58,712 nt of DNA from NCBI GenBank assembly GCA_000818945.1, contig KN805389.1:405489-464200 (forward strand), read 5' to 3'. Shown here piece after piece: positions 38,076 through 48,878 of this stretch; position 1 is the first letter of the stretch; every line of letters starts with the position of its first letter. The notes beneath the pieces are model-generated. The model was not told the origin of the DNA, did not search any database, and worked only from the letters and a program-made list of their open reading frames with translations. Made by a program: the position numbers and the translations under genes. Origin of the DNA: Schizochytrium sp. CCTCC M209059. Its lineage: Eukaryota > Sar > Bigyra > Thraustochytrida > Thraustochytriidae.

Positions 38076-41000
38076 TCAAACTTGCGGGGTGTACGTCTTG
38101 CTGCGCTGCTGCTGTTTGACATACTCCCAGAGCAAGATCGATCCGCTTGCATGGACGTTGAGCGAGCGCGTGAGACCAAACTGCGGGATTTCGATGCAGT
38201 CGTCCACAAGATTCAGCAAGTGCATTGGCACGCCTTCTTTCTCCATTCCGAGCAAAAAGCACACGGGAACGTCCATGGGAAACTCATAATCCTCGATTGA
38301 TACGCTCTCCGCCGCCTGCTCAAGTGCGAGCACGCGGCAGCCTGCAGCTTTGCGTTGGCGAATGTAGTCCCCCAAGTCAGCATATGGGACCTCTCTGACC
38401 GGGACAAAGTCTTCGGCCGAGCACGCGATCCCAGGAAACCCTGCGTTCTTGAGGAAGCGGAACTGAGAAATCGTAATCTCGGAAAGGCCAAGAACGTCCG
38501 CCGTGCGAATAAGACCCGCCACATTTGGGACCTTGCTAACCAGACTCGCTAGCAGCTCCCCACGACGCAAAAGGGTTCCGTTCGAAGGAGGGAGGCTGAC
38601 GCTCTCCGTCGCCGACTTGGCCAAGATTCCTCCTGGGAAACCAGCAGCGCTTTTTGACGCTTGCAGAGGCTCGCGCAAAGTGCCAGGCGCGTCCGCCCTT
38701 TTCCATGCCTCCGACCATGCCTGTTGTCCGTGCTCAGTTTCACTGCAAAAGTGATGCCACGGCCGAGCCATCGTGTCCATGCCGTGACGCCTTACTTTGG
38801 CAAGCGCTTTGTCAACCGTTTTTTGCGCATGGAGATTACCGCGAACAAATCCGTACAGTGATGCGCACAGTGGACTCTCTGCATCGACGCCCCATGCTTT
38901 GCGCTCGACAAGCATGCTGAGAAGAGCGGGGCCTAATGTGCGCACACTTAAATTCTCTGATGCAGCCCAAGACACTGCTTCGCGAACAATTGTTGAAATC
39001 AGTCCGGACTCCGCGCCGCCCTCTGTGTGTGTGCTTACATCAGCTTTGCGAAGTGCGTCAATGTCTTGGTCGCTGGCATAATAGACGCCGCTCGTGAGCA
39101 CGTAGACATAAGAGAGAAGCTGCTCGAGGTCATCGCAGCGCTCCACACGAGCGACGAGACGACGCATCAGGAATTCCGGACGCTGCAGTAGCAGTGCCAA
39201 CATGGCCGTTTCTAATATCCAGCGTAGTTCCACTTCCTCGCGAAGACCGTCAAAGTCAGCGTTCATGATCCCCTCGAAAAGGTCTACAACAGCTTCGTCG
39301 GAAATACCGCGCAGGTTTGAGCCCAAGACACAAAAAGCACGCGCTGCCCATCGCCTCTCGGCACTCGAGGCCGAGGCATTCGTGTAGGCCATGTCTTTCA
39401 GGCGCTTGGCGAACGAAAGGGCCCAAGATGGATTCCGGTCAACTATCTTGGTGAGAAACTCGAGACACTTCAAACGGAGAAAAGGTGTCGTGTCCAGATC
39501 CACCCACGGCCCCTCCTTTCCATTGTATGAGCTCTGGGTGCTCTCCTCATCACTGGAACGCGTTACCAATGCAAAAATCTCCTCTGCCCATGCGTTTTCC
39601 TCTTGAGCGTCGAGTACGGCCTCAAGCATCTTGAAGCTTCCATGCTGCATACTTGTTGCAGCTTGGTCCCACAGAGGACGAAGCACGGCCTCGCGGGTGT
39701 TTACATGCTTAATGACTTGCGTGTTGCTGAAGAGGGTATCCACCTTTTGCTCGGCCGTGAGCCTAGGACTCGCAAACACAAGCCGCGCGACATCATGCTT
39801 TGCGGCACTGACAAACACATATTCGGCGTGCTGCTGCAAGATGTTGACAAGACTTGAGGTCTCTTCTGAAGACATCACGCCCTCACCTGCCAGGGCACGG
39901 CTCAACGCTTGCAAGGCCCCGCCGGCATGTTCTGGATCCCGTAACAGCACGTTCATCGCATTCCATCGCTCCGGGGCATCACTTGCCTCAAAGTCGGCAA
40001 GCAAATTGGCCTTCCAAGCGCTCCATCGCGACTGTGAAAGGATATGTGCACCGGTCTTAACAAGCGCCCAGTAGGCACTCGACTTCGGCGCTGTGAGCTG
40101 CGTACGTTCTAGTGTGCGAGAAATCGATTCCGCGAGACGAGGACCAAAGTCCGGAAAGGTGGCCCCAGCGGAAAAGGCATCGTACACCTTGGCCTCTGAA
40201 TGAGCTTGTGCCCAGTCCAGCAGGAGCAAAGACTCTGGACGTGCGCAGAGACCGTGCTCAAAGCGCTGACGAATGCTGTCTTGGTTCATTCCATGCGCAA
40301 TGACAGGACAGAGCGTCTGAAGCGCGAGCGGACGCTTTTCTGCGTCTGAAAGCTGCGCCCAAGCTGCGACTGTCTGCACCAAAGCTTCCTGGCCAGACTC
40401 TTCGACCAATAGAGCGATAAGAAGCCCTGCACGGGCGCGCGGAGTGAGATTTGATGATGCGGGAGCCTCGAACAAAGCCTGTGGCGCTGAGCCCTGCGCA
40501 GTTTGCCACGACGTTGACCATGCCTTCCACTGCGTACGGTTGAGATAGAGAGCGTACCCCAGACGCCCAATGTGTTCGAGGTTGCCATCTGCGATTGCAA
40601 AGGTGTCGAGAGCAACCCGAAGAGCTTCTAGCTGCTCAGAATTGGCTGCCGCGAACACAGGGTGCTGGCGTGCCTCTGCAAGGTTTTCTACTGCCGCAAT
40701 GAGCGCTTCGAACGTGTCAGAGGAATAATCTGTGCTATCTCCAAGCAATGCGTTGTCAGAAGACCGCTGCGCAAGCGCGATACAAAGCGGACGTGCGGCC
40801 ATAAAGGTCTCGTGGGATGCGAGTGCAACGCCGACAGCTCGCAGCATGAGAGGGGCGGAGTCCTTTGCAGCGACGCGGCTGGCGAACTTTTCCAACCGGT
40901 CAAGTACTTGATCGCGTACATAGAGAGCGAGATTTGAAGGGGCAAAGACGTAACGTGCTAAAAAGTCTGCATCCGGAGAAAAGATGCCTTGGCCCGACTC

Positions 41001-42287
41001 AAGGTCGAGAAGTCGCACGGAACATTGAGCAGCAAAATCAGTATTTCTGTGGGTGAGGGCGCGGCAAAGAGCAATACGAGCCCAGGACCAAGCAAAAGCT
41101 GGGCCGTCCCAGTCGCGCGACGCCGGTGTCTTGGCGACAAGTAGCGTCGCAAGCTGTGTCCATGTACGTTTGAGCGCCTGACGCTCCATCTGAGCTAACC
41201 CCTTTAGGACATCGACGAGCTTGCGCCATCGCGGGTCCGGGCAAGCTGCAACACACATGTCAAGTAGAAAGAGCGCTTGACGGCCAGGCATGTCTGCTCC
41301 TTGCTCCAGGCCCGCGCGAATGGCCTGCCAGACCGCGGCATCGGTTCGCAAGCGGCCCAACAAACGTGTTTCCACGGCACGCTGTTTCTCGCAGGCGGCA
41401 AAGACAAGCGTGAGACGTCGCAGCGATTCAAGAAATTGATTTTCATCCCACAGCGCTCGCGCTACCTTGTCAAGCAATTCAGTATCTGCGACAGCAAGTC
41501 CAAAGGTGCCACAGAGCCGTGGCAAGAGCGTTCCAACACAGCCTTGGATATGCACGTTATCCAAGCAAAGCTTCTCAAGACGCTCGAGGTGGGAAGCATG
41601 CATGAGCGAGGGGTCGACTTGGCCCAAAAGCGAAGCGGTGAAGCGGAGGGATGCCGTAAGCTGCTCCTCGCTTGCTGCACTGGAGGCGCGGCGCACGACA
41701 TGGTCGATGGCGTGTGGACGTGACGTTGGGCTCGCCATGGCAAACCGGTCGACGAGCCAATTCTCAAGTGCAGCGCTTCCCCAGCTTGACACCTCTGTGT
41801 TCCCCGCTGCACTCGTCGCGGCCTCGACCGCATTTCCCGTGAAAAGTAGTTCGTTCACCACGACGAGCTCGAGAAGGAGGACGTTCTCGCCCTCTTTGAT
41901 TCCAACACGTGAGCCTTCTCGATCCTGCGAGGAAGAGGTCTCAACAATGGCCTTGGCCACGGCCTCGAGGACCTCACGAGTGTCACTTGCGTCCTCTTTG
42001 CGCTCCCGCCGCGCTGCTGCGCGCAAGCACTCCTCTAGCGTGTCGGGGCCCATACACTGCATGGCGGCTTCTCGTCCCAGTGTCGCCTGACGCCACGCGA
42101 GTCTCGCGAGGGCGTTTACATCCGGAATGGCCTGCGCAGCGCGTGCTTTGCGCAGGGCTCGGTGCACGGCCTCGACGGCCTGCTCAAGCGCCACCATGGC
42201 GTCCATGGCGCGCGCCATCCAAAAGAGCATTTGCTCCCTTCTGCCAGTGTTGCCTGCTTCTGCTTGCCAATAGGCTACAGCTTGCAT
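38076..42287 (-). CDS. TARBP1: TARBP1/Trm3-like tRNA 2'-O-methyltransferase
   Basis: 1403 aa from the ATG at 42287, in line with the very long TARBP1/Trm3 family (human about 1620). The C-terminal 160 residues are a SpoU/SPOUT methyltransferase: NVAGLIRTADVLGLSE (motif 1), FLLGMEKEGVP (motif 2) and IPQFGLTRSLNVHASG (motif 3), which form the SAM-binding knot. The preceding 1200 residues are helical, armadillo/HEAT-like. The family methylates the ribose of G18 in the tRNA D-loop. It is convergent with the PLC-X gene (232 bp) and starts only 146 bp from the stop of the upstream PH gene, so its promoter must be short or overlap that gene. Confidence 0.93.
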   Translation of the reverse strand: MQAVAYWQAEAGNTGRREQMLFWMARAMDAMVALEQAVEAVHRALRKARAAQAIPDVNALARLAWRQATLGREAAMQCMGPDTLEECLRAAARRERKEDASDTREVLEAVAKAIVETSSSQDREGSRVGIKEGENVLLLELVVVNELLFTGNAVEAATSAAGNTEVSSWGSAALENWLVDRFAMASPTSRPHAIDHVVRRASSAASEEQLTASLRFTASLLGQVDPSLMHASHLERLEKLCLDNVHIQGCVGTLLPRLCGTFGLAVADTELLDKVARALWDENQFLESLRRLTLVFAACEKQRAVETRLLGRLRTDAAVWQAIRAGLEQGADMPGRQALFLLDMCVAACPDPRWRKLVDVLKGLAQMERQALKRTWTQLATLLVAKTPASRDWDGPAFAWSWARIALCRALTHRNTDFAAQCSVRLLDLESGQGIFSPDADFLARYVFAPSNLALYVRDQVLDRLEKFASRVAAKDSAPLMLRAVGVALASHETFMAARPLCIALAQRSSDNALLGDSTDYSSDTFEALIAAVENLAEARQHPVFAAANSEQLEALRVALDTFAIADGNLEHIGRLGYALYLNRTQWKAWSTSWQTAQGSAPQALFEAPASSNLTPRARAGLLIALLVEESGQEALVQTVAAWAQLSDAEKRPLALQTLCPVIAHGMNQDSIRQRFEHGLCARPESLLLLDWAQAHSEAKVYDAFSAGATFPDFGPRLAESISRTLERTQLTAPKSSAYWALVKTGAHILSQSRWSAWKANLLADFEASDAPERWNAMNVLLRDPEHAGGALQALSRALAGEGVMSSEETSSLVNILQQHAEYVFVSAAKHDVARLVFASPRLTAEQKVDTLFSNTQVIKHVNTREAVLRPLWDQAATSMQHGSFKMLEAVLDAQEENAWAEEIFALVTRSSDEESTQSSYNGKEGPWVDLDTTPFLRLKCLEFLTKIVDRNPSWALSFAKRLKDMAYTNASASSAERRWAARAFCVLGSNLRGISDEAVVDLFEGIMNADFDGLREEVELRWILETAMLALLLQRPEFLMRRLVARVERCDDLEQLLSYVYVLTSGVYYASDQDIDALRKADVSTHTEGGAESGLISTIVREAVSWAASENLSVRTLGPALLSMLVERKAWGVDAESPLCASLYGFVRGNLHAQKTVDKALAKVRRHGMDTMARPWHHFCSETEHGQQAWSEAWKRADAPGTLREPLQASKSAAGFPGGILAKSATESVSLPPSNGTLLRRGELLASLVSKVPNVAGLIRTADVLGLSEITISQFRFLKNAGFPGIACSAEDFVPVREVPYADLGDYIRQRKAAGCRVLALEQAAESVSIEDYEFPMDVPVCFLLGMEKEGVPMHLLNLVDDCIEIPQFGLTRSLNVHASGSILLWEYVKQQQRSKTYTPQV

Positions 42288-42433
42288 GGCCACTGGTGTG
42301 GAGAAGTTGGCCCAATTAGAAGAGAGAACAAATCACGAAGAGGATGCCGGCAACGGCCCAAGGGAACCTCGAGCTGCTGAAGAAGACAACGAGCGAAGAG
42401 CGGTGGTGAACAACTATGGTTTAGACTAGCAGG

Positions 42434-44809
42434 CTAATGGCCCCATTGCGGCTCGTTGCGCCGGCGAAGGCCTCGAGAAGTCATGGTGGTTTTCTTTGCC
42501 TTTGACGCAAGAGTCTTCTTTGCGCCGAGCTTGGAAGAGGCCGAGGTCTTGCCGCGTTTTGTTGTAGTCTGACCTTTATTGCTGCTGCTGCCGCCGCCAC
42601 TGCCAACACCCGTATTGGCCGCAGCGGCTTCAGACGTCATGGCACCACGCTGATATTGTTCGAGCTTGGACATGAGAACCTCGGATTGCACTTGTAGCTC
42701 CTCCAATTTAGCACCGCGTTGCAAGTAAAGACGCTCGAAAGCGTCTCGCTCCGCCCGGAGGGATTCCACCTGAGCCTGGAGATCCTGCAGCTGCTGTGTG
42801 GGCTCTGGAGGTGCGGCACCGTCTACCAAAGTCTGCAATTGGTACCGCAAGTGCGCAAGCTCCAGTTCCTGTGCCTTGCAGCGTTCTCGCAGCGCATGCT
42901 CGCGCTTGGTGACCTTGTGCTTTTTCGGAGATTTGGCAGTGCCTGCAGGTGCTGCACTCGCCCCTGATGCGGTAGCAGCGGCGCGATGGCGCGATTGCGC
43001 GTGTCCCAATGGTGCTGTTGGAATAACTGTGGTCGATGCAGAGACATCTTTGGTGATTGACGGCTTCACAGCACCAGTCGTCTTTGGGGATTTACGCGTT
43101 GTGCTGGCACGGGCGCTCTTGGACCTTGTCTTGAGCTTTGAAGTGTTTCGGGGTACAGAGCGAGACCTCGAGGTGCGCATCGTTTCCGTTGTGGTATTGA
43201 GTCGCTTCCGGAGCGAGCGCTTAGGGCTAGCTACGTCTTGATGACGCCGACGATGCAGCGGGGAGGCTTGGGATACGGTCCCTGAGTGCCGTTGGCCAAT
43301 GCTCGCGCGCGTAGGACGGTGCAAGGATGAGTTAATATCGACCGCGACGTGTCGCGGCTTGCGCGAAGTTGCCGACTTGGCGCGCCGACGCGTCGTGAGA
43401 CTCGGCGCGCTCGCGTTTAGCCCCGTTGAGATTTTCGTCCGTCCCGTACGGCTTGTAGATCGTTTCTTGCGCCGCGGGGGCTCATTGATCTTTTGAGCTG
43501 GGTCCTTATATTCTTGATCTAAAAAGGTCACATCGGTAAGTGTTCTGTCTTGATCCTGATCTGTTACAAAGGCGCTCGTTTCATGCTGACGAGACGAAAA
43601 GTCATTGGCGCGATCATTGACAGAGCCGGGGCTGTTCGGCGATTGTCTCGGCGAAGATTCGCGAGTCTCGCGTTCTAGCGCATGAGCAGTGGTTGTCTCA
43701 ATCTCGGCATGTAGGATCGAGCCGTCAATGGTGCTCTCGTCGGCCCACGTGTTGTCGAGTCCGATGACGGAAGCGCTCGCGCCCATGGGGTGACGGGGCG
43801 GGCGCGCCGTGTCGTATGTCTCGTCGTCGGGAGCACCAGCAGGGAAAGCATCCGTGCGGGCATTGGGCCTTTCTTCGAAAGCATCGTCCTCCCCTTGCAG
43901 GCCTACGAGTTGCTGACCAATTGGACTTGGAGAGGACGTAGGTTGTACTCTATCATCTCCATTTTGAAAATCGCTTCCTGCCTGGTGAGACTGCGCCTCG
44001 TGCTCTCTCTGCTGCTTTTCGTATTGATGTTGGTGGATGAGGGCGCGGAGTTGTGTCACCCAGCGCTGGCAGGTATCCGGTGTGGCAGCAAGGAAGGCGG
44101 CTGTGCGGCTATCAATGGCGTGAAAGACTAGGTCGAATCTGCACGCGGAGCCGCCAAAAGATTGAACATCCTTGATCTCGTCGATGCGCAAGGACCATTT
44201 TCCCTCTGGATCGTCAAGCAGCGTTTCCGGCTGTGCGTCAGGATCCAAGGTCTTTGCGCTCGATGGACGAGGTAGCACGAGGCCTTTGCTAACAAGAATA
44301 GTGTTGTGAAAACGGTCTCGCCAGAGTTCGACAGTGATGGCGGCCCAGCCAAAGAGGCCGTCTTTGCTGACGGTCTTGATCTTAAGCATATCAGACATGA
44401 CGAGACCCTCTGAAACTTCTGCTGCTGCGGCTGCAGGAGCCCGCGGACCTGCGCTTGCGGCAGCGAGCACAAGGACGTCATCATCGTCCTCGTCCGCCAC
44501 CTCGTCCTCGTTTCCATCCTCATCCTCTCCGTTGCCTTTTCTGACCCCGCCACGGCCGGCCATTGTCCACTTGCGTGTGGCGTGGTTCAAGTTGCCGCGG
44601 CCCTCGTCGTTGTGGACATCGTCGTCCCAGTCCCGCGCGCTGGGATCTCCTTGCTGGCCTTCGCCGCCGCCGACATCATTGGCGTCGTCGCCGTTGCGAG
44701 CCTGGCCGCGGATGTTGCCGCCGCCATTGCGCGAGGGCCTGGCCCGCGGCGCCGACCGCGCGGGGCTGCTCCAGAGCTCGCTTGGGGCGCCTCCGTGGAG
44801 CACAGACAT
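42434..44809 (-). CDS. PH-domain protein with basic linker and C-terminal coiled coil
   Basis: 791 aa. Residues 1-130 are acidic and low complexity. A PH-like fold spans about 140-262: strand-rich LKIKTVSKDGLFGWAAITVELW, then WSLRIDEIKDVQSFGG and a final helix with the conserved Trp (CQRWVTQLRALI). PH folds usually bind phosphoinositides or proteins. Residues 440-615 are Ser/Arg/Lys-rich with many basic S/T-P sites, suggesting a disordered phosphoregulated linker. A coiled coil runs about 620-725 (KREHALRERCKAQELELAHLRYQL and following). The tail is basic. No enzymatic domain is seen. Function unknown; a membrane- or cytoskeleton-associated scaffold is plausible. Confidence 0.8.
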   Translation of the reverse strand: MSVLHGGAPSELWSSPARSAPRARPSRNGGGNIRGQARNGDDANDVGGGEGQQGDPSARDWDDDVHNDEGRGNLNHATRKWTMAGRGGVRKGNGEDEDGNEDEVADEDDDDVLVLAAASAGPRAPAAAAAEVSEGLVMSDMLKIKTVSKDGLFGWAAITVELWRDRFHNTILVSKGLVLPRPSSAKTLDPDAQPETLLDDPEGKWSLRIDEIKDVQSFGGSACRFDLVFHAIDSRTAAFLAATPDTCQRWVTQLRALIHQHQYEKQQREHEAQSHQAGSDFQNGDDRVQPTSSPSPIGQQLVGLQGEDDAFEERPNARTDAFPAGAPDDETYDTARPPRHPMGASASVIGLDNTWADESTIDGSILHAEIETTTAHALERETRESSPRQSPNSPGSVNDRANDFSSRQHETSAFVTDQDQDRTLTDVTFLDQEYKDPAQKINEPPRRKKRSTSRTGRTKISTGLNASAPSLTTRRRAKSATSRKPRHVAVDINSSLHRPTRASIGQRHSGTVSQASPLHRRRHQDVASPKRSLRKRLNTTTETMRTSRSRSVPRNTSKLKTRSKSARASTTRKSPKTTGAVKPSITKDVSASTTVIPTAPLGHAQSRHRAAATASGASAAPAGTAKSPKKHKVTKREHALRERCKAQELELAHLRYQLQTLVDGAAPPEPTQQLQDLQAQVESLRAERDAFERLYLQRGAKLEELQVQSEVLMSKLEQYQRGAMTSEAAAANTGVGSGGGSSSNKGQTTTKRGKTSASSKLGAKKTLASKAKKTTMTSRGLRRRNEPQWGH

Positions 44810-45781
44810 GATTCCAGTCTGCGGCAGGGCTGGCCGTTGCAGTTCTGCGCTGCCTGGCTGTCGCTAATAATACTACGTACAAAGAAAAACAAGTTGACTT
44901 TGGCAGTCCCGAAGAAGAAGGCTGGAAAAGAAATAACAGCCTCACCTGGGCAAGGAAAGCAGGAGCTCTACATTGCCAACTCGTTCTGCGCTTGTGAGTT
45001 CCGACCAGGCCAGGCCAAAGTTACCATTCTAATGAAGATACCATTGGCAGCTTCGAAGAAGATTAAAATTTCACACACCCGCAAAGCTGCTCTCCGAATC
45101 AGCTTGGTGGCGACCAATCTTGACGTCGAGTTTTCTTTCCAATCTTTGCCCCCGACTGTGATCGACGAGGGAGGATGACTTGAGAAGACAGACAAAAGAG
45201 CAATTGCATTTTGAACAAGGCACTGCAGAATGGCATTCCACTCCGTTTCGGGACATGAAATCAAACGTACCAAAAAAGGCATCGAATAGACCGTGTTACG
45301 GATTGAAGAGGCAAGGATCATCAATTATTGAGGTGAGTAAAAGACGAAAGCGCAATTGATCATTTCAATGTTCGACAACAACCACGCTGACGGACAGGAC
45401 TACTTGAGAAGCTAGGCCAGAGCCGCAATCGATTACTGGGATCACTGCAAGTAAAGAGGTATGCACGCAAGCAGGCGAGCAATCGAGGAGGCATGTCGCG
45501 CGCTTGCGGCTCGTCTTTGACTAACAACAGATAGGCAGACAGCGAAACAGCCAGACAGGTCGATTTTGATGGACTGACTGACTACCTGACTGCCTGACTA
45601 ACGGAGTTCTCGAGAGAGCAAGCGATGAAAAGGGAGACCAGGCACTCAAATGGGCCGAAGTGTATGGTATGAAAAAGGCGCGACGGCCCCGGTTCACGCC
45701 ACGACCGGGAAGAGAGGGGAGGGGGAAAAGGAGAGGAGGAGGGGCACGTCATGCATGCATGAGCTGATTGTCGGAGGGCTC
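44810..45781. other. Intergenic region, PH protein to NDUFA5
   Basis: 972 bp without a firm gene. A TACTACGTAC word lies at 44871-44880, 62 bp upstream of the PH gene start. A 117-codon minus-strand ATG frame (44968-45321) has ordinary composition but no recognisable domain; it could be chance or an upstream exon. ACTGACTG/CCTGACTG repetition occurs at 45573-45600. Confidence 0.5.
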
Positions 45782-46114
45782 CTACTTTTCGGTCGGCTGG
45801 AGAATGGAGGAGCTCTTGAGCATCTCCATGAGCGCGAGCTCGTCTTTGGCCTGGGCCAGGAGCTCCTCGAGCTGGCCGCAGTCAATCTCCTTTTCGATCT
45901 GCTCGCTGTCCTCAAACTTCTGCACGACGCTGAGGCGGTAGTTGGTGATCTGTTCGACGGACTCGCGGTATGGCACGCCGCTCGGGACCTCCTTGAGCTT
46001 CTCCAGGGTCTCGGTATACTTTTCAATCAGCACCTCCCTCGCGTTCTCTACCACGGGCAGGCCCACGATGCCGGTCGACCGCTTCGCGGCCATGAGCACG
46101 CGCGTCGCGAGCAT
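45782..46114 (-). CDS. NDUFA5: Mitochondrial complex I subunit NDUFA5 (B13)
   Basis: 110 aa, the usual size. An accessory subunit of the peripheral arm of NADH:ubiquinone oxidoreductase. The family pattern is clear: TGIVGLPVVENAREVLIEKYTETLEKLKEVP (14-44), YRESVEQITNYRLSVV (49-64), and DCGQLEELLAQAKDELALMEML (78-99), matching the TGLVGL..., YRKYTEQIT... and GGQLEE...QAEHEL blocks of animal B13. The basic N-terminus (MLATRVLMAAKRS) looks like a short mitochondrial import signal. It is divergent from the MATE gene. Confidence 0.92.
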   Translation of the reverse strand: MLATRVLMAAKRSTGIVGLPVVENAREVLIEKYTETLEKLKEVPSGVPYRESVEQITNYRLSVVQKFEDSEQIEKEIDCGQLEELLAQAKDELALMEMLKSSSILQPTEK

Positions 46115-47144
46115 CTTGCCTCGGCTTTGTTTGCGTCTTTCTCCGCGCGCCTCCGCTCTTCCGCCTCCGCGCTCTCTGCTCCCGCGCTCTGCTCCCGCGC
46201 CGCTCCTGCTCTGCGCTCTCTGCCAGCGAGCTCTGCCCTGCCCGCGCCGCTCCCTCCTTCTTTCTTTCTGTCTCTCGCTCCTGCCTCACGTCAGCTGGGG
46301 CTGCAGGCGCGCAAACCTGACCGCACCCTAGGGACCCCGGTCAACTGCGCAACGCTTTTGTGGGGCAGGTCCCGACTAGGATGATAAACTCAAGTTGGGC
46401 GACAGTGGCGACAGCGGCGACGGCGGAGAAGCGGAAGCGAAAGCGAAAGCAAAAGCAAAAGCGAAAGCGAGGGAGGAGGTCGGCGGGCAGAGCGAGGATT
46501 GACGCTGCGGAGGATCAGCATGGTTCATGATGTCTGGGTGGGGGCGAGGAGGAAAATGGGGGAAGCGGTCGTTTTTTTTTCTCCTTCTTGTGAGGTCACC
46601 CACCTCCTACGCGCTGCTGTGCGTGTCTACTACAGATTCCAAGGCCGTCCGGGCGTGAATGTAATTTAGATTATCGTTCGTGCCATCCATCAGTGAGCGA
46701 GCATGATAAAAGGGATCCACGATGGAGAAGCAAGCGAATGAGCGATGAATGCATGTGCAAGAGAGAGGGTATATACTGCATACAAGCAGCTGCAGAATCT
46801 TTTCGGCCTTGGCCTCGGCCTCCGCCGACTTATTTCTTATCACTTCTGATGAGATCTCCGAGCTCGTCAGAGCGTAGACCAAGCAAATAAAAAAGCAAGC
46901 AAGCACGCAAGCAAGCCAGTCAGCTGAAGCCGCCACGGGCAGGCCATGATGACTTCGTCATTCCACATATACATATAGTACGTAGTATACTACTAGGCCT
47001 GCGATGGAGAAAGGCTAGCCTAGGCCAGCAGTAGTAGAACCTAGAAGAACCAGCATCTCGAAATTGTTTGGCCGCTGGACCTGGCTTGCTCGGCGCGCAG
47101 GCCGGACCCGGTCTGTGCGTGCGTCCAGACGCGTGTGCTGCACG
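46115..47144. promoter_or_regulatory. Divergent intergenic region, NDUFA5 / MATE
   Basis: 1030 bp between outward start codons, no gene supported. It contains (GCGAAA/GCAAAA)n at 46434-46471, AAGCAAGCA repetition at 46888-46918, and a cluster of short palindromes at 46977-47030 (GTACGTAGTATACTACTAGG, then GGCTAGCCTAGGCC) about 120-170 bp upstream of the MATE start codon. Confidence 0.55.
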
Positions 47145-48878
47145 ATGACGCCGCCACGCGGGCAAATGGAGCAAACGGAGCAGCGGGACGCGCCGCATGA
47201 CTTGCGTCTTGGACGGGAAGGCAACCTGCGCGCCCCGCTTCTGGACGACCGGGAAGGGCAGGGCGTCGACGAGGACCTGGAGCATGGCGGAGAGCTTGGC
47301 CAAGTCGCAGGCGAGGTGACGGGCGCAGAAGAGCATGCGCGGTGCAGCGACGACGAAGCGGACGGGCCGCGCGAAGATGTAGTCATGTCAATCCGTGAAG
47401 CCGTCGATGATATCGTGCAGGCAGTGTGGCCGCAGGTTATGGTGATTTTCTGTAGGCTGCTCATCACCGTGACGGACACGGCCATTGTGGGTCGTCTTGG
47501 CACGGACGAACTGGCCGCCGCAGGTTTTGCCAATATGGTTATCCAGCTGTCTATTCAGGTAATTTGGTCCGGCTGCGGAGAGGGCCTCATCTCGCTGACG
47601 AGCCAGGCGATGGGTGCAGAAAATCGTTTCTTGGCAGGAGTATGGCTCGAGATTGCCTGCGCGGTCTCGCTTGCGTTTGCAGTTCCCATAGCTTTTTGCT
47701 GGTGGAACACGGGCGAGATATTGCGATTGGTCAAGTTGCCCGGTAGCGAGCACGATAATGAACATGTCATGGCGCTTGCAACGCGTTTCGGACAGCTTTC
47801 GCTCTTGTGGCTATTACCTGACGTGCTGTCGGACTGTTTCGCGCAATGGATCAATGGACTGGACCGCGTCGCACGGACCGTGCCAATTCACATTTTTGCG
47901 GTGATCTTCAATCTCGTTGCGAACCTCATTCTCGTGCACGGCGTGGGAAGCTGGCATGGTCTTGGCTTTGACGGCTCCCCGCTGGCCACGACGTCGACGA
48001 CAGTTTTACGTTTTATTATGCTCGTGCTGTACATGCCAAGACATCTTCCCAAGGGCGTCTTTGCCGGCGTGAGCGTTGAACACTTTACAAAGGATCGCGT
48101 ACTATCATTCATGGGTCAATTCATTCCGAATGCAAGCACAGCTGTGCTTGAGCAGGCGCAGTTTGTGGTGTTGACCGTCTTCATCGCCAGTTTTGGCGAA
48201 AAGCAGCTCGCAGCACACACAATCATGATGAATACCTTTGATTTGTGCTCCGCAGCGCTGTATGGGATGACGGAAGGCGGATCGATGAGCGTTGGTCGAG
48301 AGCTGGGCAGAGGTTTCCCCGTTCGGGCCAAGGCTCTTTCTTGGTATTTGGTTGCGGCCATGACCGTGGTGGCCCTAATCGTGACGACGCTCTTTCTTGT
48401 GTTTCCGTATCAAATCGGTGCCGTCTTTAGCTCGGATCCCGAGGTCATCGAATACACCGCGGAGCTTTCCATCGTTTCCGGCGCGAGCTACTTTCTCATT
48501 GCGCTGACTTTTGCGTCGTATGCAGTATTGCAGGGCCAGGGTCGGCCTGCACCTGCTGTGGCCGCGATGTTTGGCGGTGTTTGGGTCGTGGGCATTCCTG
48601 CCTCGTACCTGCTTTGCTTCCACCTTCCATGGCTGCACGCGGGTTTCCTCGGTGCTTGGTTGGGTAGCAATATTGGCTACGTCGTCATGACCATCATAAT
48701 GAGCGCCGCTGTGTACTATTCCGACTGGGACCAAATTGCGCGTGATGCGCGTGAGCGTGCCGAAGTCGAGGCCTCTGAAAACGCCGCTCCCACGGCCTCC
48801 CCTCTGCTCGCGCGGGCCTCCTCCGCCTCGCCTTCGCCGTCTCTTTCCCCCACCTCGCGCCCCTTCATCCGCGCCTGA
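47145..48878 (+). CDS. MATE family multidrug/organic-cation antiporter
   Basis: 577 aa from the ATG at 47145 (the frame extends to a TTG upstream). The MatE fold is clear: two six-helix bundles after a 90-residue acidic cytosolic N-terminus. Typical motifs are TDTAIVGRLGTDELAAAGFANMV in helix 1-2, GCGEGLISLTSQAMGA, and in the second half SFGEKQLAAHTIMMNTF with GMTEGGSMSVGRELG. MATE proteins export cationic drugs or metabolites using H+ or Na+ gradients; stramenopile and plant members sit in vacuolar or plasma membrane. The Ser/Pro-rich C-terminal tail (about 535-577) is probably disordered. Substrate not predictable. Confidence 0.93.
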   Translation: MTPPRGQMEQTEQRDAPHDLRLGREGNLRAPLLDDREGQGVDEDLEHGGELGQVAGEVTGAEEHARCSDDEADGPREDVVMSIREAVDDIVQAVWPQVMVIFCRLLITVTDTAIVGRLGTDELAAAGFANMVIQLSIQVIWSGCGEGLISLTSQAMGAENRFLAGVWLEIACAVSLAFAVPIAFCWWNTGEILRLVKLPGSEHDNEHVMALATRFGQLSLLWLLPDVLSDCFAQWINGLDRVARTVPIHIFAVIFNLVANLILVHGVGSWHGLGFDGSPLATTSTTVLRFIMLVLYMPRHLPKGVFAGVSVEHFTKDRVLSFMGQFIPNASTAVLEQAQFVVLTVFIASFGEKQLAAHTIMMNTFDLCSAALYGMTEGGSMSVGRELGRGFPVRAKALSWYLVAAMTVVALIVTTLFLVFPYQIGAVFSSDPEVIEYTAELSIVSGASYFLIALTFASYAVLQGQGRPAPAVAAMFGGVWVVGIPASYLLCFHLPWLHAGFLGAWLGSNIGYVVMTIIMSAAVYYSDWDQIARDARERAEVEASENAAPTASPLLARASSASPSPSLSPTSRPFIRA

